From contig OY969905.1 in assembly GCA_963704455.1 (NCBI GenBank), forward strand, positions 3,906,001 to 3,970,000: a stretch of DNA of 64,000 nucleotides, in the 5' to 3' direction. Under the pieces are notes generated by a model. That model saw nothing but the letters and a program-made list of their open reading frames with translations. It ran no database searches and was not told the origin of the DNA. Positions 24,920-33,475 of the stretch are shown piece by piece. Source of the stretch: DASTCZ01 sp963704455 (GTDB lineage: Bacteria; Acidobacteriota; Terriglobia; Acidiferrales; UBA7541). The position numbers were made by a program, and so were the translations under genes. Within the stretch, counting starts at the first letter, position 1. Each line of letters opens with the position of its first letter.

Positions 24920-25630
24920 ATGCCAGATGACACGAGAACGGTTGTTGTGGCGGGTGGAACGGGGGCTCTGGGAGGATCAGTCGCTCGGGCTTTTCTCGCT
25001 GCCGGTTATCGCGTTGTTGTCACTTCCCGCCGCCAGGAAGAAATTGACGAACTGGCTGCAAACGTTGGGAAGAATCCACAGCTAAGCGGAGTGGTGCTCG
25101 ATGCCACTGAGGAAGCCGCGGCCGGAAAATTCATCGCGGACACGGAATCGAAGTTTGGTTCCGTGGACGCAGTCGTAATCACTGTAGGCGGCTATGCAGG
25201 CGGAAAAAAATTATGGGAGGCAGACGTCGCCACCTACGAGCAGATGCTCAATCTAAATCTTCGCGCCGCGTTTGTGATGGCTCGCGCCGCGCTGCCCGGC
25301 ATGATCAAGCGCAATCGCGGGGCCCTCGTCAACATTGCATCGAAAGCCGCATATGATCGCTCAGCCGGCGCGGCGCTTTACTCCGCTTCCAAGGCGGGAG
25401 TTCTTGCGCTTTTCAATTCGCTGGCGGAGGAAGTGAAGCCTTACAACATCAACGTAAACTCAATCGTGCCCAGCATCATGGATACCCCCGCAAATCGCCG
25501 CGCCATGCCCAAAGCAGATTTCAACATGTGGCCCAAGACCGATGACATCGCGAAGGTAATCGTCTTCCTTTGTTCTGAGGCTGCACGCGTGATCCACGGC
25601 GCCGCCGTCCCAGTTTACGGCCGGACCTAA
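24920..25630 (+). CDS. Short-chain dehydrogenase/reductase
   Basis: 236 residues from ATG 24920 (Shine-Dalgarno ACGGAGA at 24908-24914); an earlier frame start overlaps the glycosyltransferase. Classical SDR features: cofactor motif GGTGALGG at 12-19, an NAG-like ITVGGYAG motif, Ser141 in VNIASKAA and Tyr154-x3-Lys158 (YSASK). Substrate unknown. It ends with a 4-bp convergent overlap of the VOC-protein gene. Confidence 0.9.
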   Translation: MPDDTRTVVVAGGTGALGGSVARAFLAAGYRVVVTSRRQEEIDELAANVGKNPQLSGVVLDATEEAAAGKFIADTESKFGSVDAVVITVGGYAGGKKLWEADVATYEQMLNLNLRAAFVMARAALPGMIKRNRGALVNIASKAAYDRSAGAALYSASKAGVLALFNSLAEEVKPYNINVNSIVPSIMDTPANRRAMPKADFNMWPKTDDIAKVIVFLCSEAARVIHGAAVPVYGRT

Positions 25631-26412
25631 CCCGCAGGCCGCGCAAGTTCGACGAGCTCGATGAGGATTTTTTCGCCCGAAGCGGTAGGGACCAGGAAAA
25701 AATTCACTCGTGTCCCGTCCGCACCCGCGCGCGTTTCGGGATAAATCGCTTTTATGCCAAACCGGTCCGCGAGAATATGAGTCGCCTGGTTCACGTCCGT
25801 GACTTCGTATTCCACCTGTTGGATGCCTTCACCGAATTTCGTGAGAAATTTCGCGATGGCTCCTTCGCCGCCGGATCGCCTCGTTGTCAGAATATCTAGA
25901 CGAATCGCCACTTCGCTTCGATTTTGATCTAATAGATCTGTACCAGTGAAATGCAACTCGAATTCTGCCGCGTCTTGGTCCGGCGGCACATCCGCCAGGC
26001 GCGGCATTCCATTCGCCGCGCGGATCTTTTGAAAGGTCTCAGGCGTGGTTGCGATCCCGACCGTCGCGCGCAATTCACCATGTTTTTTACCGCCAGTGAT
26101 CAGCGCGTCACGCAGCAAGATGCTTGCAAATTCTGCGTCGCGCTCCCATCTCTCCACTGTGTCGCGGCTCATCATGCGTCCGGTTAGAGAGAGTGTTTGT
26201 ATCGCGCGGCGGCGGACCCATTCCTCAGCACTGGCGAGCTCGGCAATCGTTTCTTGTTGGTTTTTCACCCTGGCCTCAATTCTACCCGCCACTCGCATAT
26301 TCAAAGGAAATATCCCTTCCCGTTTCTCTCTCCATGATGCCACCACAGACGCGAGAATTGCCATTGCCAGCGCAAATGCCACAATCGCAAGCGCCAATTC
26401 ATGATTCTGCAT
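25627..26412 (-). CDS. Membrane-anchored VOC (glyoxalase-superfamily) protein
   Basis: 261 residues from ATG 26412. The frame is open to 26679, but that part overlaps a real gene on the same strand in another frame and is not used. The N-terminus is one membrane helix (LALAIVAFALAMAILASVV), followed by a helical region (about 30-90) with MMSRDTVERWERDAEF and a C-terminal vicinal-oxygen-chelate-like half (about 185-258): GEGIQQVEYEVTDVNQATHI, LADRFGIKAIYPETR, NFFLVP, ILIELVEL. The last part resembles methylmalonyl-CoA epimerase-type VOC domains. Enzymatic function is uncertain. Confidence 0.65.
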   Translation of the reverse strand: MQNHELALAIVAFALAMAILASVVASWREKREGIFPLNMRVAGRIEARVKNQQETIAELASAEEWVRRRAIQTLSLTGRMMSRDTVERWERDAEFASILLRDALITGGKKHGELRATVGIATTPETFQKIRAANGMPRLADVPPDQDAAEFELHFTGTDLLDQNRSEVAIRLDILTTRRSGGEGAIAKFLTKFGEGIQQVEYEVTDVNQATHILADRFGIKAIYPETRAGADGTRVNFFLVPTASGEKILIELVELARPAG

Positions 26413-26455
26413 GCAGGGGACAATGCGGCGAAATCTGCTGCTGATGACTCCCTGT

Positions 26456-27349
26456 TTACGGAGTTCGCGGTTCGATTCCGTTGAGGTTGGATAGTTGTAG
26501 GGTTGAAGCGCGCCCTGGCACAACTTGAACGCGTAGGTCCCAGCGCACGCGCGCGTCCCCCGACATGGCTTGTGCTTCAATTGTCGAAATCCAGTAGTCG
26601 CCGGCAGGCAATCCATCAAACCTTCCGTGACCGTCGAGGTCCGTGTCGCACTGGCCCGCTTTGTATTGAAATTCAGCAAGTTCCAGCGAGTGCCGGTGCA
26701 CGCGCGCCGTTCGGTCAGCCACCAGCTTGCTCCAGCGGGGGCCGGGATTCAATTTGTCCAGCGCGATTTCAAGGGTATTCAGCGTGTCGGGGTTGGCGGC
26801 GATGAATTTCTTGAGAGCGGTGAAGTAATCATCCACTTCTTTCTGATATTTCTGGGGATTCTTTTCTTTATCAATCTCTCGGTATCTCGGATTCGGCATG
26901 CCCACGCTGCGGTCTCCCTGGTTCTGGAGCATGTAGCCGGCTTTGAACTCTGGTATACGGAGCACATCCTCAGGCGAAACAGCTTTCGGGAATTCCGGTC
27001 CCGCGAGATCCACTCTCTTATTTTTCTTCATCCAGGTTTTCAATTCATCAGATACTGTGAGGCCTTTGATGAATTCATCCATGTTTGGCGCGGGTTCAAG
27101 AGCTTCCGCTTCGTGCCGGATATCCTGAAAACTCTTTCGTAGCAGATAGAAAGTAAAGCCGCGCACGGGCTCCGCGTGGCCATCCGTTGGCGATACGCGC
27201 GCGACGAATTCAATGGAGCCGATTTGTTGGGACTGCGCCCTCGCGCTTCGCACTAGCATAGGTGTCGCCGCAAGCAAGAGGCCAACAATTAGCCCAAATA
27301 ACTTGAAATGTTCAGGGGGGAACTGCAGACGGCGATCCATGCTGCTCAT
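26456..27349 (-). CDS. Secreted protein with carboxypeptidase-regulatory-like C-terminus
   Basis: 297 residues. A hydrophobic N-terminal segment (LFGLIVGLLLAATPMLV) and an ARAQ site suggest export. The middle part (about 60-190) is charged and helical with no known motif. The end (CDTDLDGHGRFDGLPAGDYW) resembles the Cna-B/carboxypeptidase-regulatory beta-sandwich pattern. Two starts, ATG 27349 and ATG 27340, are equally weak. It follows the TonB-family pair on the same strand (80 bp). Confidence 0.6.
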   Translation of the reverse strand: MSSMDRRLQFPPEHFKLFGLIVGLLLAATPMLVRSARAQSQQIGSIEFVARVSPTDGHAEPVRGFTFYLLRKSFQDIRHEAEALEPAPNMDEFIKGLTVSDELKTWMKKNKRVDLAGPEFPKAVSPEDVLRIPEFKAGYMLQNQGDRSVGMPNPRYREIDKEKNPQKYQKEVDDYFTALKKFIAANPDTLNTLEIALDKLNPGPRWSKLVADRTARVHRHSLELAEFQYKAGQCDTDLDGHGRFDGLPAGDYWISTIEAQAMSGDARVRWDLRVQVVPGRASTLQLSNLNGIEPRTP

Positions 27350-27429
27350 GCTAACAGAAGCAATCGCCGACTTTGGAAAGACCTTCCAACGTGTTTCGAC
27401 AATCGAATGCTCTCCGAAAAAGGGATTCC

Positions 27430-28677
27430 TTAGAAAAGTTGGAACTGCACCTGGACCGTGGCAATCACTTTAATCGCTTTACCGTTCGGACCAATCAAGG
27501 GCTTGAACTGCCACGTCCGCACTGCTTCAATGGCCTTCTCGTCGAGACCCATGCCGAGGCCCTTTGTCACGCGGATATCATTGAGGCTTGGCCGCCCGTT
27601 TTCGAGGACAAGCACTTCCAGCCACACATCGCCTGAATACTTCGATTTGCGTGCTTCATCCGAATAGTCTGGTCTCGGGCAATACACGCAAACGGGCATG
27701 CCGATTCCACCATCGCCCGCGCGGTACACGCCGCCACCCGTTCCGCCGCCGGAACCCGGTCCAAGACCGCCGCCATTTCCGCTGCCGATTCCGCCCCCGG
27801 AACCCGAGCCCATTCCGCCGCCCGACCCCGGGCCGTTGGAATCATTCACCATCTTGGCCAGCGGATCGCCCCAGCGGTCCATATTCGGACTCGGGATTCT
27901 GAGGGTTTCCGGGCCAATCAAAGTTGGCTCCACCTGAAGCGCCGCATGTGGGTTGCGAATAATCTGAGGCGGAGTTATCTGTTGCGAACTGAACTTGGGT
28001 AATTGTCCCTTGCTCGCCGGCAGTTGTTCGTGCGCGCCGCCACCGCCTCCTCCACCCGCAGGCTTGGCGCCCGGCGGCAGCTTAGCCTGATAGGGCGAAA
28101 GATCGAGGGGAGTCATCAAGACATCGTTCGTCTTGGCCTTCACATCAGTGGAGGCCACTTTCAAAATCGGTACAAGTAAAAGGACCGCGAATCCGATATG
28201 AAGCATAATGGAAACAACCTGTGCGCGGCTGAAGACTTCGTCCTTGGTCCAGATGTCCTTTACCTTGACTGCTTTGCTTGTCACCTTCAGCGGAGCCAGT
28301 TTCGGCGGAGCAATCAAGTCCTTAATGTTCTGGAAGAAAGTCTTATAGACGGGTTTCCATTCGACCTTGATTCCCGGCGCATCAGCGCCACGCAGCGAAG
28401 CAATGCCGCCAGCGGTTGCTTTCGGGCCGGCATGAAACCATTCCTTCAAATTGTCCATGAACCCGGTGCCAAATTGTGGAGCTCCATAATCTCCGCCAGC
28501 AGTGCCCTTTGGCATTTTCGCGGGGCGCTCGGTGAAGAAATCTCGCAGGTTGGCAAAGAACCCCTGCGACATCACATCGCGCTTCTTGACAAGGCTCGGA
28601 ACGTTTTCTCCGGGAGGCAGGTTAATGCCTTGAGCCCTTGGACCTTTAAAGTTCGGGTTCGAGTTCAGTGTATTCAT
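27430..28677 (-). CDS. TonB-family protein with long N-terminus and glycine-rich linker
   Basis: 415 residues. The N-terminal 140 residues are cytoplasmic, followed by one membrane helix (VVSIMLHIGFAVLLLVPIL), a periplasmic linker with GGGGGGG and a Gly/Ser-rich tract (about 275-320), and a TonB C-terminal domain: CVYCPRPDYSDEARK, YSGDVWLEVLVLENGRP, GLDEKAIEAVRTWQFKP, ending VQFQLF. A paralog with the same C-terminus lies directly upstream (28852-29871). TonB proteins pass proton-motive-force energy to outer-membrane receptors; no ExbBD or receptor genes are in the window. Confidence 0.85.
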   Translation of the reverse strand: MNTLNSNPNFKGPRAQGINLPPGENVPSLVKKRDVMSQGFFANLRDFFTERPAKMPKGTAGGDYGAPQFGTGFMDNLKEWFHAGPKATAGGIASLRGADAPGIKVEWKPVYKTFFQNIKDLIAPPKLAPLKVTSKAVKVKDIWTKDEVFSRAQVVSIMLHIGFAVLLLVPILKVASTDVKAKTNDVLMTPLDLSPYQAKLPPGAKPAGGGGGGGAHEQLPASKGQLPKFSSQQITPPQIIRNPHAALQVEPTLIGPETLRIPSPNMDRWGDPLAKMVNDSNGPGSGGGMGSGSGGGIGSGNGGGLGPGSGGGTGGGVYRAGDGGIGMPVCVYCPRPDYSDEARKSKYSGDVWLEVLVLENGRPSLNDIRVTKGLGMGLDEKAIEAVRTWQFKPLIGPNGKAIKVIATVQVQFQLF

Positions 28678-28851
28678 AGCGGTTTATGTGGCTCCGGGGC
28701 AAAAAGGGCCAATCTAGTTAGATTCAGCCCCCGCCAAAAAGTTGTCTGCCCTCCGGATGAAGGGCGCCGAGTTATCCTCTAATTCTATCATACAGAACCT
28801 TAGACGTTTACGGAGCCCGGCAGGTTCCATCCGCCAGGCCCCGTACCGTGC

Positions 28852-29871
28852 CTAAAAGAGCTGAAAGACGACTTCAATCGCAACAATCGTCGCAACCGGC
28901 TTGCCGTTTGGCCCTACTCCCGGCTTGAATACCCAGCCGCGGACAGCTTCTACAGCTTTCTCATCAAGCCCCATACCGGGTGAATTGATGACCTCAATTC
29001 TTCCCGTCTTCCCATTCGGAAGAACGACGACGTTCAGCATCACGGAGCCCGAATATTTTACTTTGCGCGCCTCTTCTGAGTAATCGGGTCTCGGGCAATA
29101 CTGGCAAGTGGGATATGAAACCCCATTTCCCGATCCCGGCGTGAAAGGGCCACCTCCAGTACTTCCGTTTTGCCCAAGATCATATCCGGCTCCATCATCC
29201 CCGTCACCGATGCCTTTACCTTTATGAGTTCCCATGCCGGCGCAACAGCCCGGCCCGCCGGAATTCGTCTGGGCTTGTTTGTTGGGGTCGCCCCAGATGT
29301 TGATGTCCGGATTCTTGATGCGAATGTCATCCGGCCCCTCAAGAGTTGGGGGCACTATCAGAATCGCGTCTTTGTTGCGCATGATGGAAGGAGGAACAAT
29401 CTGCTCCCGTTGGCTAAACCTTGGGACCTGCCCAACCGTGACGGGAATCGGATTGTTCTCACCGCCGCTGCCTCCCCCATGAGATTTGCTGCCGGGATCG
29501 GGAGCAAAAAGGATGTCTTTCAGAATGTCCGGTGGCGGCGCAAAAATTGTGTTATTATCCACCTTTGGGATTTGCTTCCGCACAATCTGACTGGCAAACG
29601 GAACGAGCAGCAGCAGCGCCAGCCCTCCATGCACGGCAAACGAAACGATTTGCGAAGTCTCCATGTTTTTGTCCCTCGCCCAAACGGGTTTGGCCAAGGG
29701 AACATTTCCGGCGAACTTCACCGGGTGAAATTTGAATACTTCTTTCAGATTGGAAATTATGTCCTGCAACTTGCTAGCGCGGTGCATGAGGAGTCGCGTC
29801 GAGAAACGTCCAGCAGGAGAGTTCAGGTCGGCATTGCGCGTTGGGGTGTCAGGCCCGTGATTCATACGCAT
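28852..29871 (-). CDS. TonB-family protein (paralog of the next gene)
   Basis: 339 residues. An N-terminal cytoplasmic segment of about 75 residues, a membrane helix (IVSFAVHGGLALLLLVPFA), a Gly-rich linker and a TonB C-terminal domain with CQYCPRPDYSEEARK, KYSGSVMLNVVVLPNG, GLDEKAVEAVRGWVFKP, ending VVFQLF. The start ATG 29871 is supported by AAGGAGG just upstream. The shared CxYCPRPDYS motif and equal layout show a tandem duplication with the gene at 27430; the 174-bp gap holds no other gene. Confidence 0.85.
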   Translation of the reverse strand: MRMNHGPDTPTRNADLNSPAGRFSTRLLMHRASKLQDIISNLKEVFKFHPVKFAGNVPLAKPVWARDKNMETSQIVSFAVHGGLALLLLVPFASQIVRKQIPKVDNNTIFAPPPDILKDILFAPDPGSKSHGGGSGGENNPIPVTVGQVPRFSQREQIVPPSIMRNKDAILIVPPTLEGPDDIRIKNPDINIWGDPNKQAQTNSGGPGCCAGMGTHKGKGIGDGDDGAGYDLGQNGSTGGGPFTPGSGNGVSYPTCQYCPRPDYSEEARKVKYSGSVMLNVVVLPNGKTGRIEVINSPGMGLDEKAVEAVRGWVFKPGVGPNGKPVATIVAIEVVFQLF

Positions 29872-30027
29872 TTCGCCTCCTTAAGTTTTTTGTCAGCGCC
29901 GGCCGAGCATCACTCGCCCTGCTTCGATACCGGCTTTTTCTTCTCCTTCACACCCACAAAAGTGACATCCAACCTCTTTCGTTGATAGCATAGACGTTCG
30001 CGCATCCAGGATTGGTTGCATTCATTT

Positions 30028-30047
30028 GACGCCGGTGGCGTCTTTTT
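30028..30047 (+). terminator. Terminator-like hairpin in the ileS leader
   Basis: GACGCC (30028-30033) pairs with GGCGTC (30037-30042) across a 3-nt loop and is followed by TTTTT. It is oriented for plus-strand transcription, yet no plus-strand gene lies upstream in the preceding 4 kb. It sits 60 bp before the ileS start, so it may act as an attenuator. Confidence 0.55.
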
Positions 30048-30106
30048 GCGGAGCATGCTGCGAATCTGCACCGGAGCTTTAGGCGCAAGTCGCCACAAAA
30101 AAGTCC

Positions 30107-32935
30107 ATGGACCTGAAAAGCACGCTAAATTTGCCCCGCACCGATTTCCCGATGAAGGCCAGTTTGCCAAAGGCCGAGCCGGTGCAGCTCGAACAGTGGG
30201 AATCGCAGGATCTTTACGTGGAAATCCAAAGGTCGCGCGCGAATGCGCCAGCCTACGTTTTGCACGACGGCCCCCCATATCCAACTGGCGCGATTCATCT
30301 CGGTACTGCGCTGAACAAAATCCTCAAAGACATGGTGGTCAAGTCGAAGACCATGGCGGGTTTTCGCTCGCCGTATGTGCCCGGATGGGATTGCCACGGA
30401 CTTCCCATCGAAACCAAAGTAGAAAAGGAACTCGGGCACAAAGGCGCGGTCAGTCCCGCAGAATTCCGCAAGAAATGCCGCGAATTTGCGTTGCACTTTG
30501 TTGAGCAGCATCGCCGCGATTTCAAGCGGCTCGGCGTATTCGGACAGTGGGATAAGCCCTATCTTACGATGAGCCATGAGTATGAGGCTTGCATCGCCGA
30601 TGCCTTTCTCACATTTTTGGAACTCGGCTACGTCTATCGCGGGCTGAAGCCTGTGTATTGGTGCATACACGATTCAACCGCGCTCGCCGAAGCCGAGGTC
30701 GAATACGAAAACCACACCAGCCCTTCCATTTGGGTGAAATTCCCCGTCGTTGGTGGCGCGCAGGCGGCAAAACTCGGGGCGAATTTTGACGCCGTCATCT
30801 GGACAACTACGCCGTGGACGCTCCCTTACAATCGCGCGCTGGCATTCCATCCGGATTTTGATTACGTGGTTGCGGAAACACCGCAGGGCGCATTGCTCGT
30901 CGCGGAAGAACGAGTAGCAGCCCTGAAAGACGAAATTGGAATTGAATCCACAAAATTCCGCGGGCCATGGAAGGGCAGGGAACTCGAAGGCCTCCAGTTC
31001 CAGCATCCATTCCTGAAAGACCTGCGTGTCCCGGCCGTGCTTGCAGATTACGTTACGCTCGACACTGGCACCGGAATCGTCCACACCGCCCCCGGCCACG
31101 GCGCTGAAGACTTTCAAACTGGCCAGCGATACGGCCTGGAAACTTACGCGCCCCTCGATGATCAGGGCCGCTACACCGAAGGCTTGCCCGAGTACAAAGG
31201 CAAAACTGTTTTTGAAGCGAATCCTGCGATCGTGGCTTTGCTGCGTGACCGAAAGATGCTCCTCGGTGAAACCAAGCTCACGCACAGTTACCCGCACTGC
31301 TGGCGGTGCCACAATCCGGTCATCTTCCGCGCCACGGAGCAGTGGTTCATCAAGCTTGACGCTGCCAGAAATGGCACACAGGCGCCTACGCTTCGCGATC
31401 GCGCCCTGGAAGAAGTGAAGAAAGTTAACTGGATTCCCGCGTGGGGCGGGGATCGCATGACCTCGATGATTGCCGAGCGCCCCGACTGGTGCGTCTCGCG
31501 GCAACGTTTCTGGGGCGTGCCGATTCCGGTTTTCTATTGCGATGCGTGCGGTAAAGTTTTTGAGAACGTTCCGGCGTTGCGCAACATTATCGAATGGTTT
31601 AAGCGCGAGGGCGCCGACGCATGGTTTCAGCACTCTCCGGAAGAGTTATTGCCCGCCGGCACGAAATGTTCCTGTGGCGCGGCGAAGTGGCGCAAAGAAA
31701 ACGACATCCTCGATGTCTGGTTCGATTCCGGTTCTTCGTCACTCGCCGTGCTGGGCAAGGATGGCTTGCCCTGGCCTGCGGACATGTATCTCGAAGGCCC
31801 CGACCAATTTCGCGGTTGGTTCCACAGCTCATTGCTCATTGGCGCGGCGATCAAGGAAGCCGCTCCTTATCGCAACGTGCTCACTTACGGCTGGGCAGTG
31901 GACGAGCAGGGCGACCCGATGTCGAAGTCGCGCGGCAACGTCATCCTCCCCCGCGATATTTGCGATAAGTGGGGCGCGGACCTTTTGCGTCTCTGGGTTG
32001 CTTCGCAGGATTACACCACCGACATGCGATTGTCCGACGACGTGATGAAGCAGCTCGCCGAGGCCTACCGCAAGATCCGCAATACGTTTCGCTTCGCGCT
32101 CAGCAATCTTTTCGATTTCGATCCTGCGCGCGACGCCATCCAAGATGCGCAGCTTGAGGAATTTGACGCATGGATGCTTCATCGCACATCCATCCTCGCG
32201 GAGGAGTGCCGCGAATGGTATGAAAACTTCGAATTTCACCGCGTTTACCACGCGCTCCATGATTTCATCACCGTGGATCTCAGCGCGTTTTATTTTGACA
32301 TTCTCAAGGACCGCCTCTACACGTTTGCCGCCTCGGGGCGCGAACGCCGCTCCGCTCAAACGGCCATGTGGCGAATTTCTGACGCGCTCCTGCGCCTTTT
32401 TGCGCCAACACTCGTTTTCACCGCGGAAGAAATTTGGAAGCACTTCCCGAAACAGGTCGGAACTTCAGGAAGCATTCACACGGCACAGTTTCGGAAAATT
32501 GAGGAGCTTTCACCTGGCTTCGATTCCGCGCACGCTGATCACTGGAAGGCGCTTCTGGAAATTCGCCAAAGTGTTTTGAAGGCGCTCGAGGAATCGCGCA
32601 ATTCAAAACAGATTGCCGGCGGCCTCGAAGCGAAGGTGGTCTTGTCGCCGACCAATGCCGTCTATCATCTACTGAAAAAATATGAACCCTTCTTGCGCTA
32701 TCTTTTCATCGTCTCGCAGGTTGAGATTCAAACCCCGTCTGCGCCGGCGCTTCTTTCGGTCACTGAAGCAGGCGCCTTGGGCGAAGTCAAAATTGTGAAG
32801 GCCGGCGGCAAAAAGTGCGAACGCTGCTGGAACTATTCGGTCCACGTCGGCGAAAACGCCAAATTCACAACCGTCTGCGAGCGATGCCTGCCCGTCGTGG
32901 AATCCATTCTCGGCGGCGCTGCCGCGGCGTCCTGA
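30107..32935 (+). CDS. ileS: Isoleucyl-tRNA synthetase
   Basis: 942 residues, normal length. The class I signature is PPYPTGAIHLGTALNK (the HIGH box reads HLGT at 64-67), with GWDCHGLPIE downstream. The CP1 editing domain includes TTTPWTLP and DTGTGIVHTAPGHG; the zinc-associated WDRM/WCVSRQRFWG region and the KMSKS loop DPMSKSRGN follow near residue 605. A C-terminal zinc finger CERC...CERC is present (about 904-927). It charges tRNA-Ile. It is followed 6 bp later by lspA, a common gene pair. ATG 30107 has no clear Shine-Dalgarno. Confidence 0.97.
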   Translation: MDLKSTLNLPRTDFPMKASLPKAEPVQLEQWESQDLYVEIQRSRANAPAYVLHDGPPYPTGAIHLGTALNKILKDMVVKSKTMAGFRSPYVPGWDCHGLPIETKVEKELGHKGAVSPAEFRKKCREFALHFVEQHRRDFKRLGVFGQWDKPYLTMSHEYEACIADAFLTFLELGYVYRGLKPVYWCIHDSTALAEAEVEYENHTSPSIWVKFPVVGGAQAAKLGANFDAVIWTTTPWTLPYNRALAFHPDFDYVVAETPQGALLVAEERVAALKDEIGIESTKFRGPWKGRELEGLQFQHPFLKDLRVPAVLADYVTLDTGTGIVHTAPGHGAEDFQTGQRYGLETYAPLDDQGRYTEGLPEYKGKTVFEANPAIVALLRDRKMLLGETKLTHSYPHCWRCHNPVIFRATEQWFIKLDAARNGTQAPTLRDRALEEVKKVNWIPAWGGDRMTSMIAERPDWCVSRQRFWGVPIPVFYCDACGKVFENVPALRNIIEWFKREGADAWFQHSPEELLPAGTKCSCGAAKWRKENDILDVWFDSGSSSLAVLGKDGLPWPADMYLEGPDQFRGWFHSSLLIGAAIKEAAPYRNVLTYGWAVDEQGDPMSKSRGNVILPRDICDKWGADLLRLWVASQDYTTDMRLSDDVMKQLAEAYRKIRNTFRFALSNLFDFDPARDAIQDAQLEEFDAWMLHRTSILAEECREWYENFEFHRVYHALHDFITVDLSAFYFDILKDRLYTFAASGRERRSAQTAMWRISDALLRLFAPTLVFTAEEIWKHFPKQVGTSGSIHTAQFRKIEELSPGFDSAHADHWKALLEIRQSVLKALEESRNSKQIAGGLEAKVVLSPTNAVYHLLKKYEPFLRYLFIVSQVEIQTPSAPALLSVTEAGALGEVKIVKAGGKKCERCWNYSVHVGENAKFTTVCERCLPVVESILGGAAAAS

Positions 32936-32941
32936 AAACTT

Positions 32942-33442
32942 ATGGCCCTGCGCCGCGTAAATTGGATCTGGATCACACTTGGCGTCTTCGCGGCGGATCG
33001 CGCAACAAAATATGCCATTGAGACGATGACGCCCCTAGGCTACCATCGCACTTACATTCCGAGTTTTTTTGCTATCGTGCATACCAGCAATCCCGGCATC
33101 GCATTTGGTTTTTTTTCCGACTCGCCTTCGCGATGGATTAATTTAACGCTCTCCGTAGCCGCCCTGGTGGTTTGCATTTTGCTCACGTGGCTGCTGTTCG
33201 CGGGCCACGCGGGTTCCGCGCCGGGCCGCACCGGAGTGGCCCTGATTCTTGGCGGCGCTCTCGGAAATCTTTTTGACCGTCTCATCCACTCCGGCGTCAC
33301 GGACTTTCTTTATGTCAAGATCCACGGCTACGAATGGCCGTCGTTCAATTGTGCGGATTCCGCCATCACCATTGGCGCGATTCTTATCGGCATTGAGTTG
33401 GTGTTTATGCGCAAGCACATGGCCGGCTCGGAAGGCAAGTGA
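32942..33442 (+). CDS. lspA: Lipoprotein signal peptidase (signal peptidase II)
   Basis: 166 residues with four membrane helices. The catalytic aspartates of this aspartyl-protease family are present: Asp112 in GGALGNLFDR and Asp139 in FNCADSAITIG. It cleaves the signal peptide of prolipoproteins in the inner membrane after lipidation. Directly behind ileS (6 bp) and 33 bp before rluD. Confidence 0.97.
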   Translation: MALRRVNWIWITLGVFAADRATKYAIETMTPLGYHRTYIPSFFAIVHTSNPGIAFGFFSDSPSRWINLTLSVAALVVCILLTWLLFAGHAGSAPGRTGVALILGGALGNLFDRLIHSGVTDFLYVKIHGYEWPSFNCADSAITIGAILIGIELVFMRKHMAGSEGK

Positions 33443-33475
33443 GCAGGTCGCCGGCGGGCCGCGCGTTCAATCGTC

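Noticed and set aside
26413..26679. N-terminal extension of the VOC protein frame
   Set aside because: It overlaps the signal-peptide protein gene on the same strand in another frame; a membrane helix starts right after the internal ATG 26412.
29872..30106. T-box riboswitch before ileS
   Set aside because: No AGGGTGGNACCGCG-like core is present; only a plain terminator hairpin.
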